Part shown: positions 19,817-28,633 of the stretch, piece by piece
Numbering within the stretch: the first letter of the stretch is position 1
How the letters are laid out: every line of letters begins with the position of its first letter
Source of the DNA: CAYPIE01 sp964410665
GTDB lineage: Bacteria; Planctomycetota; Planctomycetia; Gemmatales; Gemmataceae
DNA length: 64,000 nt
Direction: 5' to 3'
Assembly: GCA_964410665.1 (NCBI GenBank)
Contig: CAYPIE010000001.1
Span: 124,001 to 188,000, forward strand
Translations under genes and position numbers: made by a program
Notes under the pieces: model-generated
Seen by the model: only the letters and a program-made list of their open reading frames with translations
The model's database searches: none
What the model was told of the DNA's origin: nothing

Positions 19817-20662
19817 ATGTTTACCCTCTCTGCCTTCGCCGATGAGATTGGCCCCGACCCACAACAGCAGATCGCGGTCCTTCAGGCAGCCAACGTTCGC
19901 TTTATCGAGTTCCGCTCGATCCTCAACACCAACGTCCTGGCCTTGAGCGATGAGCAGATCCACGCGTTCAAGGGTTTGCTCGACGGTGCCGGTTTCGGCT
20001 TGAGTGCTATCGGCTCACCGGTCGGAAAAGTGCCCATCGATGACCCATTGGAGCCACACCTGGACAAGTTCAAACGGGCGATCGAGCTCGCGAGATTATT
20101 TAATACACCAAATATTCGAATTTTTAGCTATTATCCCCCCAAGGTGGCTGTGGCGGACTGGCAGACCCAGTACCGCGACGAGGTACTGCGGCGGATGCAG
20201 GCCAAGGTCGACCTAGCCGACGCGGCCGGGGTCCGGCTGATCCACGAGAACGAACATCGTATCTATGGCGATTCTCCGGACCGGGTCGCCGACCTGTTGC
20301 ACACCATCAATAGCCCAACCTTACGCGCTGCGTACGACCCGGCGAACTATGTCTTCTGCGACTTTGACCCCTGGACCGGCTGGGAAAAGACCCGCGAAGC
20401 GACCGTCCACTTCCACATCAAGGACTGGAAGCGGGGTGTCAGCGAGCATGGGGCGCTGGCCGGAGAGGGGGACGGCCAAGTCGAGCGGATCATCGCCGAC
20501 GCGGTCACCCGCGGCTACGACGGCTTTGCCACGCTGGAGCCACACCTACTCGGCGGCGGCCCAACAGGTGGCGTCACCGGCCCCGAGCTGTTTCCAAAGG
20601 CCATCGAGGCGTTCCGTGCTATCCTCCGCAAGGTAGGAGCCGAGGAACGTCTGCCGAACTGA
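19817..20662 (+). CDS. Sugar phosphate isomerase/epimerase (TIM barrel)
   Basis: TIM-barrel protein of the xylose-isomerase-like family, 281 aa. The start ATG 19817 follows AGGAG at 19804-19808; the frame extends further upstream but without family features. Visible motifs are LSAFADEIGPD at the N-terminus, the metal-site stretch LIHENEHRIYGD, then AYDPANYVF, HFHIKDWKRG and GFATLEPHL, giving the Glu-Asp-His-Glu pattern of the family. It is 6 bp upstream of the CehA/McbA-like gene, so the two are almost certainly co-transcribed and may serve one carbohydrate pathway. Confidence 0.8.
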   Translation: MFTLSAFADEIGPDPQQQIAVLQAANVRFIEFRSILNTNVLALSDEQIHAFKGLLDGAGFGLSAIGSPVGKVPIDDPLEPHLDKFKRAIELARLFNTPNIRIFSYYPPKVAVADWQTQYRDEVLRRMQAKVDLADAAGVRLIHENEHRIYGDSPDRVADLLHTINSPTLRAAYDPANYVFCDFDPWTGWEKTREATVHFHIKDWKRGVSEHGALAGEGDGQVERIIADAVTRGYDGFATLEPHLLGGGPTGGVTGPELFPKAIEAFRAILRKVGAEERLPN

Positions 20663-20668
20663 ACCCCT

Positions 20669-22162
20669 ATGACCACACTGACTGTCTCCTTACGGGTCAC
20701 CGACAACGCCACACAACAGCCGACTCCGGTGCGGCTACGCATCACCGGCCCCGACGGGGAATACTATCCCCCTCTGGGCCATCCCGCCGAAGTGCCGATC
20801 GGCCGCTGCGAAGGGGTCGGTGCCAACTTACGCTTCGGCAGCCGGGTGATCGCCCTCATCGACGGAACCTGTGAGGTGCCTCTGCCATCGGCCACGCCGC
20901 TTACCGTCGAGATCCACAAGGGTCCCGAGTACCTTCCCCTCCGGGAGGAGCTCCGTCTCGGCCAAGGCCAGATGACCCTGCGGTTCCAGATCGAGCGGGG
21001 CAGCGACATTCGCGCCGAGGGCTACTATCCGGGCGATAGCCGCAGCCACTTCTTGAGCCCGCATGATGCCCTGATCGAGGGCCAGGCCGAGGATCTTGAC
21101 CTGGTCAACTTGTTGGCCACCGTGCGGTATCTTCCCAGTCAGGACGGGCAGAATTACCCAGTGGTGCCGAACATCCTTGCCTTCAGCGGTCAGCGCCCCG
21201 CCTTGGAACACTTTGGCTGTCAAGTTCATGTCAACACGCATAACGTTCACCCCGTCCTTGGGCGGCTCGGGCTGCTGTATTCCCACCGAGCCATTTATCC
21301 TCTGGCCTTCGGCGGTGAGCTGGGCGATGACTGGTCGGTGTACGAGTGGTGCGAGCAGTGCCACCGCAAGCGCGGCCTGGTCGTCTGGACCGACGCCTTC
21401 CGCAGCGACGGCGGGCTGCTTGGAGGAGAGGCCCTGGTCAGTCTGCTGCTTGGCCAGGTCGACGCCTTGGAGTTCGACGCCCACGAGCGGCCGCGGCCAC
21501 TGTTGCCCTGGTACTATCGCTTGCTCAACGCTGGCTGGCAGGTGCCGCTGGTCGGCGCGAGCGGCAAGGACAGTAACCGCTACGCCCTCGGCGGGATGCG
21601 CACCTACGCACGACTCACCGAGAATTCCTTCAGCAGCCAGGCCTGGATCGAAGCCGTGCGCGCCGGCCGTACCTTTATCAGCAACGGCCCCTTACTCCGC
21701 TTGGAGGTCAACGGTCAGCCCCCAGGTGCCCGCATTGAAACCGATTCCCCTGATCAACGACTGTCGATTCAAGTTCGTGCCTGGAGTCTGGTCCCTTTCG
21801 AGCAACTGGAGTTGCTCATGAACGGCGAGGTGGTTGGCCAGGTGCTACCGAGTGGGGATCCTTGTACCGCTCAGCTTGTCATGGAACAGACATTGCCAAA
21901 CGGTGGCTGGTTGGCCGCCCGCTGTCGCGGGGCTGCCCGAAGTCTGCTGCAACCGAATATGCCGATCTTTGCCCATACAAGTCCGGTCATGGTGCAGCCC
22001 CGCCAAATGCTCCCTTACCGCGATCCGAGGTCCTTACCGTTGCTGCGTGAAGCGGTTGAACAGACCCGCCTCTGGGTCGAACGTGATGGCCAGTATGCCC
22101 AGCCTAAGTTCCGTCAGCAACTGCTCGAACGCTGCCAGGCGGCCGCTGAGCGTTTGGATTAG
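20669..22162 (+). CDS. CehA/McbA-family metallohydrolase-like protein
   Basis: Protein of 497 aa whose central region resembles the PHP-type CehA/McbA family. The motif GDSRSHFLSPHDALIEGQAE stands where these enzymes have a GDLHxH-type metal site, so the first metal ligands are altered (Ser-Arg in place of Leu-His). Later family-like features are HVNTHNVHP, LVVWTDAF, DALEFDAHERP and GRTFISNGPLL. The N-terminal 110 residues look like a beta-sandwich domain. No signal peptide is seen. It is tightly coupled to the upstream TIM-barrel epimerase gene. Activity is uncertain, as the altered motif might impair metal binding. Confidence 0.6.
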   Translation: MTTLTVSLRVTDNATQQPTPVRLRITGPDGEYYPPLGHPAEVPIGRCEGVGANLRFGSRVIALIDGTCEVPLPSATPLTVEIHKGPEYLPLREELRLGQGQMTLRFQIERGSDIRAEGYYPGDSRSHFLSPHDALIEGQAEDLDLVNLLATVRYLPSQDGQNYPVVPNILAFSGQRPALEHFGCQVHVNTHNVHPVLGRLGLLYSHRAIYPLAFGGELGDDWSVYEWCEQCHRKRGLVVWTDAFRSDGGLLGGEALVSLLLGQVDALEFDAHERPRPLLPWYYRLLNAGWQVPLVGASGKDSNRYALGGMRTYARLTENSFSSQAWIEAVRAGRTFISNGPLLRLEVNGQPPGARIETDSPDQRLSIQVRAWSLVPFEQLELLMNGEVVGQVLPSGDPCTAQLVMEQTLPNGGWLAARCRGAARSLLQPNMPIFAHTSPVMVQPRQMLPYRDPRSLPLLREAVEQTRLWVERDGQYAQPKFRQQLLERCQAAAERLD

Positions 22163-22331
22163 GCCGAAGTGTGCCTTGAGGTTGAATTGAGGCCGAGGCT
22201 TCACCGGTCGGTCCGCAGCTCTCCTCGAAACTTTTAAGATAATTCCTAACGTACTTGTGTAACGCCCCCTGGGATGGCTGGCTCCAACTCTGGTAATGGA
22301 ATCTACCTCTTGCGATCCGAAGGATACCCCT

Positions 22332-24419
22332 ATGCCACCTACCGCAGCATCAGAACAGCCGACCACAACCGGTGAGATCGCGACGACCGGTTCGCGCAAC
22401 CACTGGCGCTGGTTTCTGTTTGCCGCGATTGTGCTCCTGCTGGTATTGTTTTACGCCCTGGGGCTTCACCGTTACGTGGCCTGGGAAACCATCCGGGCCA
22501 ACCTGGAGAGCTGGCAACGCCAGGTAAGGGCCAATTTACTGGTTGCCTTGCTGGTGTTCTTCCTGGGCTACACCGTGATCACGGCACTTTCGCTCCCTGC
22601 AGCGGCCGCCCTGACCATGTTGGCGGGCGCCTTGTTTGGCCGCTGGCTGGGTACCGGCTTGGTAAGTCTGGCCGCCACCAGCGGTGCGACCCTGGCCTTT
22701 TTACTCAGTCGTTATCTCTTGCACGATTGGGTTCAGCAGCGCTTTGGCAAACGCCTAGAGCCGATCAACAGCGGGGTAGCCCGGGACGGCGGTTACTACC
22801 TATTCACCCTACGATTGATTCCGGCGATTCCCTTCTTCCTGATCAACCTGGGCATGGCTCTGACGCCGATGCGGGTCGGGACCTTCGCGTTGGTGAGCTG
22901 GGCAGGTATGCTGATGGGTACTTTTTTGTATGTGAATGCCGGTACTGCCCTGGCCACTCTGGATTCGCCGAGCGATGTGCTCTCACCAGGGATCATCGCC
23001 TCCTTGGCAGCGTTGGGCGTGGTCCCGTTGTTGATCCGCAAGCTGCTCCAGTGGCAGGTTCGGTTGCGGCACGTGGTCTACGCCGTTGCTGGACTACTGG
23101 TGATGGCCGTGCTGGCGATCGGGGTCCGTACCTATTTCCGCTATGCCACGGCCGAAACCATGGAGATCGCCGTCCAGGAATTCTCCAATGCCGAGTACTC
23201 CGAGGATCCCTCCGGTCGCAGCGTCCACCATGGGCAATATGATGGTCGCACGCTCACCCTGGTGAAGAAGGACGACACGCACTTCGATTTCATCTTCGAG
23301 CCACAACACGAGCACATCTCGCGGATCGTGTTCCGCGATGTCGATGTTAGCCTCATGACACCTAGCCTACCTGAGTGGACCAAGACGCATGATGGTCTTA
23401 CCCGCATCGCTTTGACCGACCGGCAGTGGAATCGCCAGCAGGTTCGTTTCGGTGGTCCAGAATCGCCCCAGGTCGAGGTCGAAGGGGGCGATGGCTTTGA
23501 ACGCGAAAGGCTCTATTCAGCCGAGCTGGCCAAGAATTGTCTGAATGCGGGATTGTGGGAGGTGCTCCTGTTTGTCAAGGAAAATGGCAAAAAGGCCATG
23601 TATTATCAGGGCTGGTTCACCTTCCCGCACGGCCATTATATGGACATCTTCGAGCAGCAAACCGGATTGCCATACTGGCAGCACTGGTACTATTTGGAGC
23701 ACTGGTTTGACCCCGCTGGTACCGTTATGGATTTGGACCAGCTTCGCGAAGTCCGCGCTGAACGGGAAGTGCCAGCGACTTTCGACAAACACGAACGGGT
23801 GATCTTTCACGGTGAGCAGGTGCGCAAGACGCGTACCACCATGGCCGACAACGTCCGCAACTGGGGCGACTTCTACAACGGTAAGCACATCATCCGCTTC
23901 GGCTCGTTTATCCCGCCGGGACGCTACAGCAACGATCATCCGTGGAAAAACCGATACACCGAGATGGATCGTTTCGATCGAGCGATTCTTCGCAAGGTCC
24001 AATCGCCAGGCTCGGCCGAACCACTCGATGAGCTCGAGCTGATCTTTTCCAGCAGCAATCATGCTGGCCTACGGCGATTTATCCTCAGCGGGTTGGACTT
24101 CGCCAAGATTCCACAATTGCCAATCGCCAATTACCCAAAGAGTGTTTATATGCCAATGGGTATTGGCGTACCTCCCTTTTATCAAAGCTACGAGCAGTTG
24201 CAACAGAAGCCGCCCCAGAAGAGCCCCTATTTCAGCTTTTTGCTGGATGAGGACGATGCCTGGATCGATCACCACAGCTTTGCCATTGATGGTCCGGTGA
24301 TGCATCGGGATGCTGCCGATCCCCTCAAGCTCCATTTGTATTTGTTATCGTATGAGCGGCATACTCTGGTGGCCCACCTGGTGATCGACCTCCACCATGG
24401 CGCGGCCGCCGCCGAGTAA
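22332..24419 (+). CDS. VTT/TVP38-domain membrane protein with large C-terminal ectodomain
   Basis: Membrane protein of about 695 aa. ATG 22332 follows GAAGGA and is preferred over ATG 22296. After a first helix near residues 25-45 comes a DedA/TVP38-like VTT domain (about 70-210) with LSLPAAAALTMLAGALFG and FTLRLIPAIPFFLINLGMAL, the motifs of that family. A further helix near 253-275 leads into about 415 residues with no membrane segment and no family I recognise, rich in Trp, Tyr and His. DedA-type proteins usually end after the VTT domain at 200-250 aa. The C-terminal half may be a periplasmic sensor or binding domain; this is inference. Confidence 0.7.
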   Translation: MPPTAASEQPTTTGEIATTGSRNHWRWFLFAAIVLLLVLFYALGLHRYVAWETIRANLESWQRQVRANLLVALLVFFLGYTVITALSLPAAAALTMLAGALFGRWLGTGLVSLAATSGATLAFLLSRYLLHDWVQQRFGKRLEPINSGVARDGGYYLFTLRLIPAIPFFLINLGMALTPMRVGTFALVSWAGMLMGTFLYVNAGTALATLDSPSDVLSPGIIASLAALGVVPLLIRKLLQWQVRLRHVVYAVAGLLVMAVLAIGVRTYFRYATAETMEIAVQEFSNAEYSEDPSGRSVHHGQYDGRTLTLVKKDDTHFDFIFEPQHEHISRIVFRDVDVSLMTPSLPEWTKTHDGLTRIALTDRQWNRQQVRFGGPESPQVEVEGGDGFERERLYSAELAKNCLNAGLWEVLLFVKENGKKAMYYQGWFTFPHGHYMDIFEQQTGLPYWQHWYYLEHWFDPAGTVMDLDQLREVRAEREVPATFDKHERVIFHGEQVRKTRTTMADNVRNWGDFYNGKHIIRFGSFIPPGRYSNDHPWKNRYTEMDRFDRAILRKVQSPGSAEPLDELELIFSSSNHAGLRRFILSGLDFAKIPQLPIANYPKSVYMPMGIGVPPFYQSYEQLQQKPPQKSPYFSFLLDEDDAWIDHHSFAIDGPVMHRDAADPLKLHLYLLSYERHTLVAHLVIDLHHGAAAAE

Positions 24420-24527
24420 GGCAGCCGCACGCGGCTGAAGGATCGTCGGCTTTTGGCTCCGGGCTGGGGGTTCCGTGGGTAGCGTCTGCGCAAACCGTGT
24501 TCCGACGGTCATCGTCTAGAAGAAGAG

Positions 24528-27185
24528 ATGGCCATGGCGGGAACCGGGTATACAGGGGATGGTCTAATGGGTTCGATTGCTCCGTGGGTGACTCAGCGGT
24601 GGTTGGCGAGCCGCCCGCTCGCGGGTTGGCTGCCCCTGGCGGCCTGGTTGCTGGCTTGCCCGTCCGTCGCGGCCAGCGAACCCGCTTGGGTCCGCAAGCT
24701 GTTAAAGACGCACTGTTATCGCTGCCACGGAGAAGTTGGCCGGGGTAAGGGGGGCTTTGACGCGGTCACCGACCTGTCTACGCTGCTCCGACGCGGCGAG
24801 ATCCTCCGCGGCTCCGCGGCGAAGTCACCACTCTTTCAGCGGATGACCGATGGCAGCATGCCGCCGGAAGGGGAACAACCGCGGCCCCAGGAAGCCGACT
24901 TGCAACGGCTCCGCCGCTGGATTGATGCCGGAGCCCCCGGCGTGCAGTCTGCAGCTAGGTCGGAATGGATCCCCGGTGCGGCGATCGATCAAGTAATCCT
25001 TGACGACCTGGCGGACATGCCGTCCCGGGCGCGGCGCTTCCAGCGCTATTTCAGCTTGGCCCATCTGCATAATGCGGGGGTGCAAGCGGATCGATTAGAC
25101 CAGTATCGCCAGGCACTTTCGAAGCTGGTCAACAGCTTGTCCTGGCACCCCCAGGTACGTGTCCCGGTGCCGGTCAACCCGAGCCAGACGATCCTACGCA
25201 TCGATCTTCGCTGGTATTTTTGGGATGCGGTGTTATGGAACCGCGTCCTCGAATTTTACCCTTACGGAATCCTCACCGACCGGGCCACTCGACAGGCGAT
25301 CGCGGTGGAGACACGTTGCCGCATCCCAATGGTACGCGCGGACTGGTTTGTGGCCACCGCGTCGCGGCCACCGCTCTATCCCGAAATCCTGCAGTTGCCC
25401 AGCAACCTGGGCGAGCTAGAACGTCAGCTCCGTATGGACGCCCGGGTGAACATCCTGCAAGACCGGGTCATGCGTAGTGGCTTCAACGGGTCCGGGATCT
25501 CCAAGAATAACCGCATCCTTGAGCGGCATGTGTCGGTGCATGGCTACTACTGGCGGACCTACGATTTCACCGAGGTGCCAGAAAACCTCCGTGACCGCGG
25601 TACCTTGTTGCCCGATCCTCGCAACGTATTTGCCTTCCCTCTAGGGCCAGGCAACGTCCAGGCTCAGGGCAGTTTCCTGCATGCCGGCGGCGAGGTGATC
25701 TTCCGGCTTCCCAACGGTTTGCAGGGCTACATGCTAGTCAACGAGGTCAATGATCGAATCGACAAGGGGCCGATCGAGATTGTCAGTGATCCCAACCGTC
25801 CTGACCGGGCGGTAGAGACGGGAGTGTCATGCATGGGCTGTCATGTGCAGGGGATCATCCCCAAGGCCGACCAGGTGCGTGACCACGTCGCCCGCAACCT
25901 CAAGAGTTTTCCTCAGGATGACCGGGAACGCATCAACGCCCTTTACCCACCACGACAAGCGTTGCTTGTACAGATGCGCTCGGACAGCGAGCAGTATCGC
26001 CAGGCCGCCGCCCGAACCGGGGCCATCGTCGGCACGACTGAACCGGTGTTGACGCTGACCCTTCACTATGAAGCCGACCTCGATGCCCGCCGGGCCGCCG
26101 CCGAGCTGGGGCTGCGTGAAACGGAGTTTATCGACCGTCTACGCGCATCCCCTGTGCTCCAACGCAATCTCGGGGCGTTCTTGTTGTCGGACGGGACGGT
26201 GGCACGCCCCGTCTGGATACAATCCCTGGCCGAAGTGGTCGGCGAGCTTGGCCTGGGTCGCCTGTTCCTGGGCGACCCGGTGCGGGGTAGCTTACCTGAC
26301 AACACTGGTGATCTCGACCCCTTGGAAGTCGGTGCTGGGCGAGCCAACCATATGGTGTTTACCCGCAATGGCCGTTACGCCATCGTCGCGGGCGGGGATC
26401 GTTCGGTACGCTGGCATGATGTCATTGCGGGTCGGGATGCGCGCACCTTGGTCGGTCACACCGCTTCAGTCTGGAGTGTGGCCCTATCGCCCAATGGGCG
26501 TCTCGCTCTCTCGGGTGGCATGGACCGCACCGTGCGGCTCTGGGACCCTCACACTGGCCGGGAGCAGCAAATCCTGCGCGGCCACCAAGGCTTGGTGAGT
26601 GCAGTGGCCTTTGACGCGAAGGGGGAAAGAGCTGTCTCCGCCGGCTATGACGGCATGGCCATCGTCTGGGATCTGGCCAATGGCAGTGTCGTCACACAGT
26701 ACAAGGGACCCACTCGGTACTACCATGCTGCGTTGTTCCACCCCGACGGGGCTTCCGTATTGTTGGCTGGCGATAATACGCTTCATCTCTGGGATCTCCA
26801 CACTGGCGAACTAAGCCAGAGCTTACGATCGCATCAGCATGCCGTCACCTGTCTCGCATGGTTACCCGGAGCCGAGCGTTTCATCAGTGGCAGCGATGAC
26901 GGGAGTGTGATCGTGTGGGATCTAAGCACAGGAAATGCGCTACGACGCTTCGGCCAAGACCATAGAGCCATCAAGGCCTTAGCGGTTAGCCAGGATGGTA
27001 CCCGTCTGATCACCGGGGGGACGGATCGAGCTGTAAGATTATGGGATTGCAAGAGCGGCAAGCTGCTCGCGCTAGACCGGAGTCATGCGGATCCAGTGAT
27101 CGGCGCTCGCTTTGTCTCGGGGGGGCGACAAGTTGTGAGTGGTAGCCGCGGTGGGCGAGTGCGGGTGTGGAATTTGCCGAAATGA
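24528..27185 (+). CDS. Planctomycete-type cytochrome c fused to WD40 repeats
   Basis: Exported 885-aa protein. An N-terminal hydrophobic signal (about residues 31-49, ending SVAAS) is followed by a haem-binding CYRCH at 63-67 in a planctomycete cytochrome c domain (THCYRCHGEVGRGKGG, with the later MPPEGEQPRP segment that often supplies an axial Met). A second CMGCH lies at 435-439. From about residue 605 there are seven WD40-type repeats, for example GHTASVWSVALSPNGRLALS and GSDDGSVIVWDLSTGNALRR. The middle region of about 330 residues is unassigned. Such proteins are thought to work in periplasmic electron transfer or protein assembly; the actual partner is unknown. Confidence 0.8.
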   Translation: MAMAGTGYTGDGLMGSIAPWVTQRWLASRPLAGWLPLAAWLLACPSVAASEPAWVRKLLKTHCYRCHGEVGRGKGGFDAVTDLSTLLRRGEILRGSAAKSPLFQRMTDGSMPPEGEQPRPQEADLQRLRRWIDAGAPGVQSAARSEWIPGAAIDQVILDDLADMPSRARRFQRYFSLAHLHNAGVQADRLDQYRQALSKLVNSLSWHPQVRVPVPVNPSQTILRIDLRWYFWDAVLWNRVLEFYPYGILTDRATRQAIAVETRCRIPMVRADWFVATASRPPLYPEILQLPSNLGELERQLRMDARVNILQDRVMRSGFNGSGISKNNRILERHVSVHGYYWRTYDFTEVPENLRDRGTLLPDPRNVFAFPLGPGNVQAQGSFLHAGGEVIFRLPNGLQGYMLVNEVNDRIDKGPIEIVSDPNRPDRAVETGVSCMGCHVQGIIPKADQVRDHVARNLKSFPQDDRERINALYPPRQALLVQMRSDSEQYRQAAARTGAIVGTTEPVLTLTLHYEADLDARRAAAELGLRETEFIDRLRASPVLQRNLGAFLLSDGTVARPVWIQSLAEVVGELGLGRLFLGDPVRGSLPDNTGDLDPLEVGAGRANHMVFTRNGRYAIVAGGDRSVRWHDVIAGRDARTLVGHTASVWSVALSPNGRLALSGGMDRTVRLWDPHTGREQQILRGHQGLVSAVAFDAKGERAVSAGYDGMAIVWDLANGSVVTQYKGPTRYYHAALFHPDGASVLLAGDNTLHLWDLHTGELSQSLRSHQHAVTCLAWLPGAERFISGSDDGSVIVWDLSTGNALRRFGQDHRAIKALAVSQDGTRLITGGTDRAVRLWDCKSGKLLALDRSHADPVIGARFVSGGRQVVSGSRGGRVRVWNLPK

Positions 27186-27189
27186 GAAA

Positions 27190-27213
27190 CCCCGCGAGGT
27201 TTGTCTCGCGGGG
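27190..27213. terminator. Bidirectional terminator after the WD40 gene
   Basis: A perfect 9-bp stem, CCCCGCGAG at 27190-27198 and CTCGCGGGG at 27205-27213, has a 6-nt loop GTTTGT. It begins 5 bp after the WD40-gene stop and ends 13 bp before the stop of the convergent small gene. No long T-tract is present. Confidence 0.65.
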
Positions 27214-27225
27214 CCAAGCGAACAC

Positions 27226-27552
27226 TTAGTACCGATACGGAAACGGGTAACGCTTCCGATAACCTCGGTAGGCGGGATACACCGGTCGAGCCCGGAAGTA
27301 GGGATCCCCATAGAACCTGCGGGGGGGCACTACAATCTTTTGCGGTCCGCAATAGCGACCCGGGCGATAGCGGTAGTCTGGTGGATAGAAGCCACCGCGT
27401 CCAAACCCAGGATTGTAATAGGTTGGATTCCCGTAGGATTTCTGGAAGCCAACGCCGAAGCGAATGGTTTGCGCTTGGGCTTGCTCAGCACTCGCAAAGG
27501 TAAAGGCGAGGGCACAGGCTCCCGCCGTGATCGTCAAGTACAACGCTCGCAT
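27226..27552 (-). CDS. Small secreted Tyr/Arg/Pro-rich protein
   Basis: Hypothetical exported protein of 108 aa. A signal peptide (MRALYLTITAGACALAFTFA, cleavage near AEQAQA) is followed by a mature part almost devoid of acidic residues and rich in Tyr, Arg, Pro, Gly and Phe, with short motifs such as YYNPGFGRGGFYPP and YRGYRKRYPFPYRY. ATG 27552 is preferred because AAGGA stands 9 nt upstream; the ATG at 27561 is too close to it. The composition suggests a cell-surface or cell-wall matrix role, but no family is recognised. Confidence 0.6.
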   Translation of the reverse strand: MRALYLTITAGACALAFTFASAEQAQAQTIRFGVGFQKSYGNPTYYNPGFGRGGFYPPDYRYRPGRYCGPQKIVVPPRRFYGDPYFRARPVYPAYRGYRKRYPFPYRY

Positions 27553-27772
27553 GGTTGCCATTCCTTATTTGGAGCTCTTGTTCGGCCGGCCGCTGCTCGA
27601 CCTTCGTCAAGGAAACGAGTGACGCCCGTAGACTTGCGCGGCGTGGCCAATCGAGATCAAGTTTTTCACTCTCTCGACCGACCAGGTAGTCCATTTGCTT
27701 GCCATTGCAGCCACTTTGCCCATGCATAGACTGATCTTGAGCGGAGGACCTGGCTCGAATTCTCAGGAGAGG

Positions 27773-28633
27773 ATGCAACCGATGCTTCCGAAGCCGATTT
27801 CGGTGGGGTCAGTGGCGATTGGCGGGGGCAGCCCGCTGGCCTGGATCGTCGGACCCTGCGTGATCGAGTCCGAGTCGCATACTCACGCCATCGCCGACCA
27901 GCTGGCACGGTATGCCGATCAGCTTCATCTGCCGGTCATTTTCAAGGCCTCGTTTGACAAGGCGAATCGCTCCTCGATTCACTCGTTTCGCGGACCAGGC
28001 ATGGAGGCAGGCCTGCGCATTCTCGAGCGGGTTCGGGCTCAGACGGGTTTGCCGGTGACCACGGATGTTCATGAAACGGATCAAGTTGCCCCGGTTGCCG
28101 AGGTGGTCGATCTGTTGCAGATCCCGGCCTTTCTCGCGAGGCAAACCGACTTACTGGTCGCGGCCGGGCGAAGCGGCAAGCCGGTGAACGTCAAAAAGGG
28201 ACAGTTCATGGCCCCCTGGGACATGAAAAACGTCGTGGGTAAGCTGCGGGAAGTGGGAAATTCCTCCATCCTGCTCACCGAACGGGGGACCACCTTTGGC
28301 TATGGCCAACTGGTCAATGATCTGCGCGCGATTCCCTGGATGCAGGAACTGGATTGTCCGGTGATCTTTGACGCGACTCACAGCGTACAGATGCCAGGGG
28401 CCCTCGGCGACCGTACCGGCGGACATCGCGCGATGATTCCCTTCCTGACCCGGGCGGCGGTGGCGGCCGGTTGCGATGCGGTATTCCTGGAAACCCATCC
28501 CCAACCCGATGCTGCCCCAAGCGATGGCCCCAACATGCTTCCTGTGGAGCAGTTGCCCGCTTTGATGACAATCTGTCTGCGCTTGCGAGCGGCTCTCGCA
28601 CCGGAGTGTGAGCCCTCAGAAGGATCCTTATGA
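27773..28633 (+). CDS. kdsA: 3-deoxy-8-phosphooctulonate synthase (Kdo-8-P synthase)
   Basis: Cytoplasmic aldolase-like enzyme that condenses phosphoenolpyruvate with arabinose 5-phosphate to make Kdo-8-phosphate for lipopolysaccharide. Motifs are clear: GPCVIESESH at the N-terminus, FKASFDKANRSS, VTTDVHE, NVKKGQFMAPWDMKN, LTERGTTFGYGQLVND and FDATHSVQMPGA, ending with FLETHPQPDAAPSDGPNM. The cysteine in GPCVIES marks the metal-dependent class; the E. coli type has Asn there. The start is ATG 27773 or 27782, both near an AGGAGAGG. It overlaps the downstream lipoprotein gene by 4 bp (ATGA). Confidence 0.94.
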   Translation: MQPMLPKPISVGSVAIGGGSPLAWIVGPCVIESESHTHAIADQLARYADQLHLPVIFKASFDKANRSSIHSFRGPGMEAGLRILERVRAQTGLPVTTDVHETDQVAPVAEVVDLLQIPAFLARQTDLLVAAGRSGKPVNVKKGQFMAPWDMKNVVGKLREVGNSSILLTERGTTFGYGQLVNDLRAIPWMQELDCPVIFDATHSVQMPGALGDRTGGHRAMIPFLTRAAVAAGCDAVFLETHPQPDAAPSDGPNMLPVEQLPALMTICLRLRAALAPECEPSEGSL

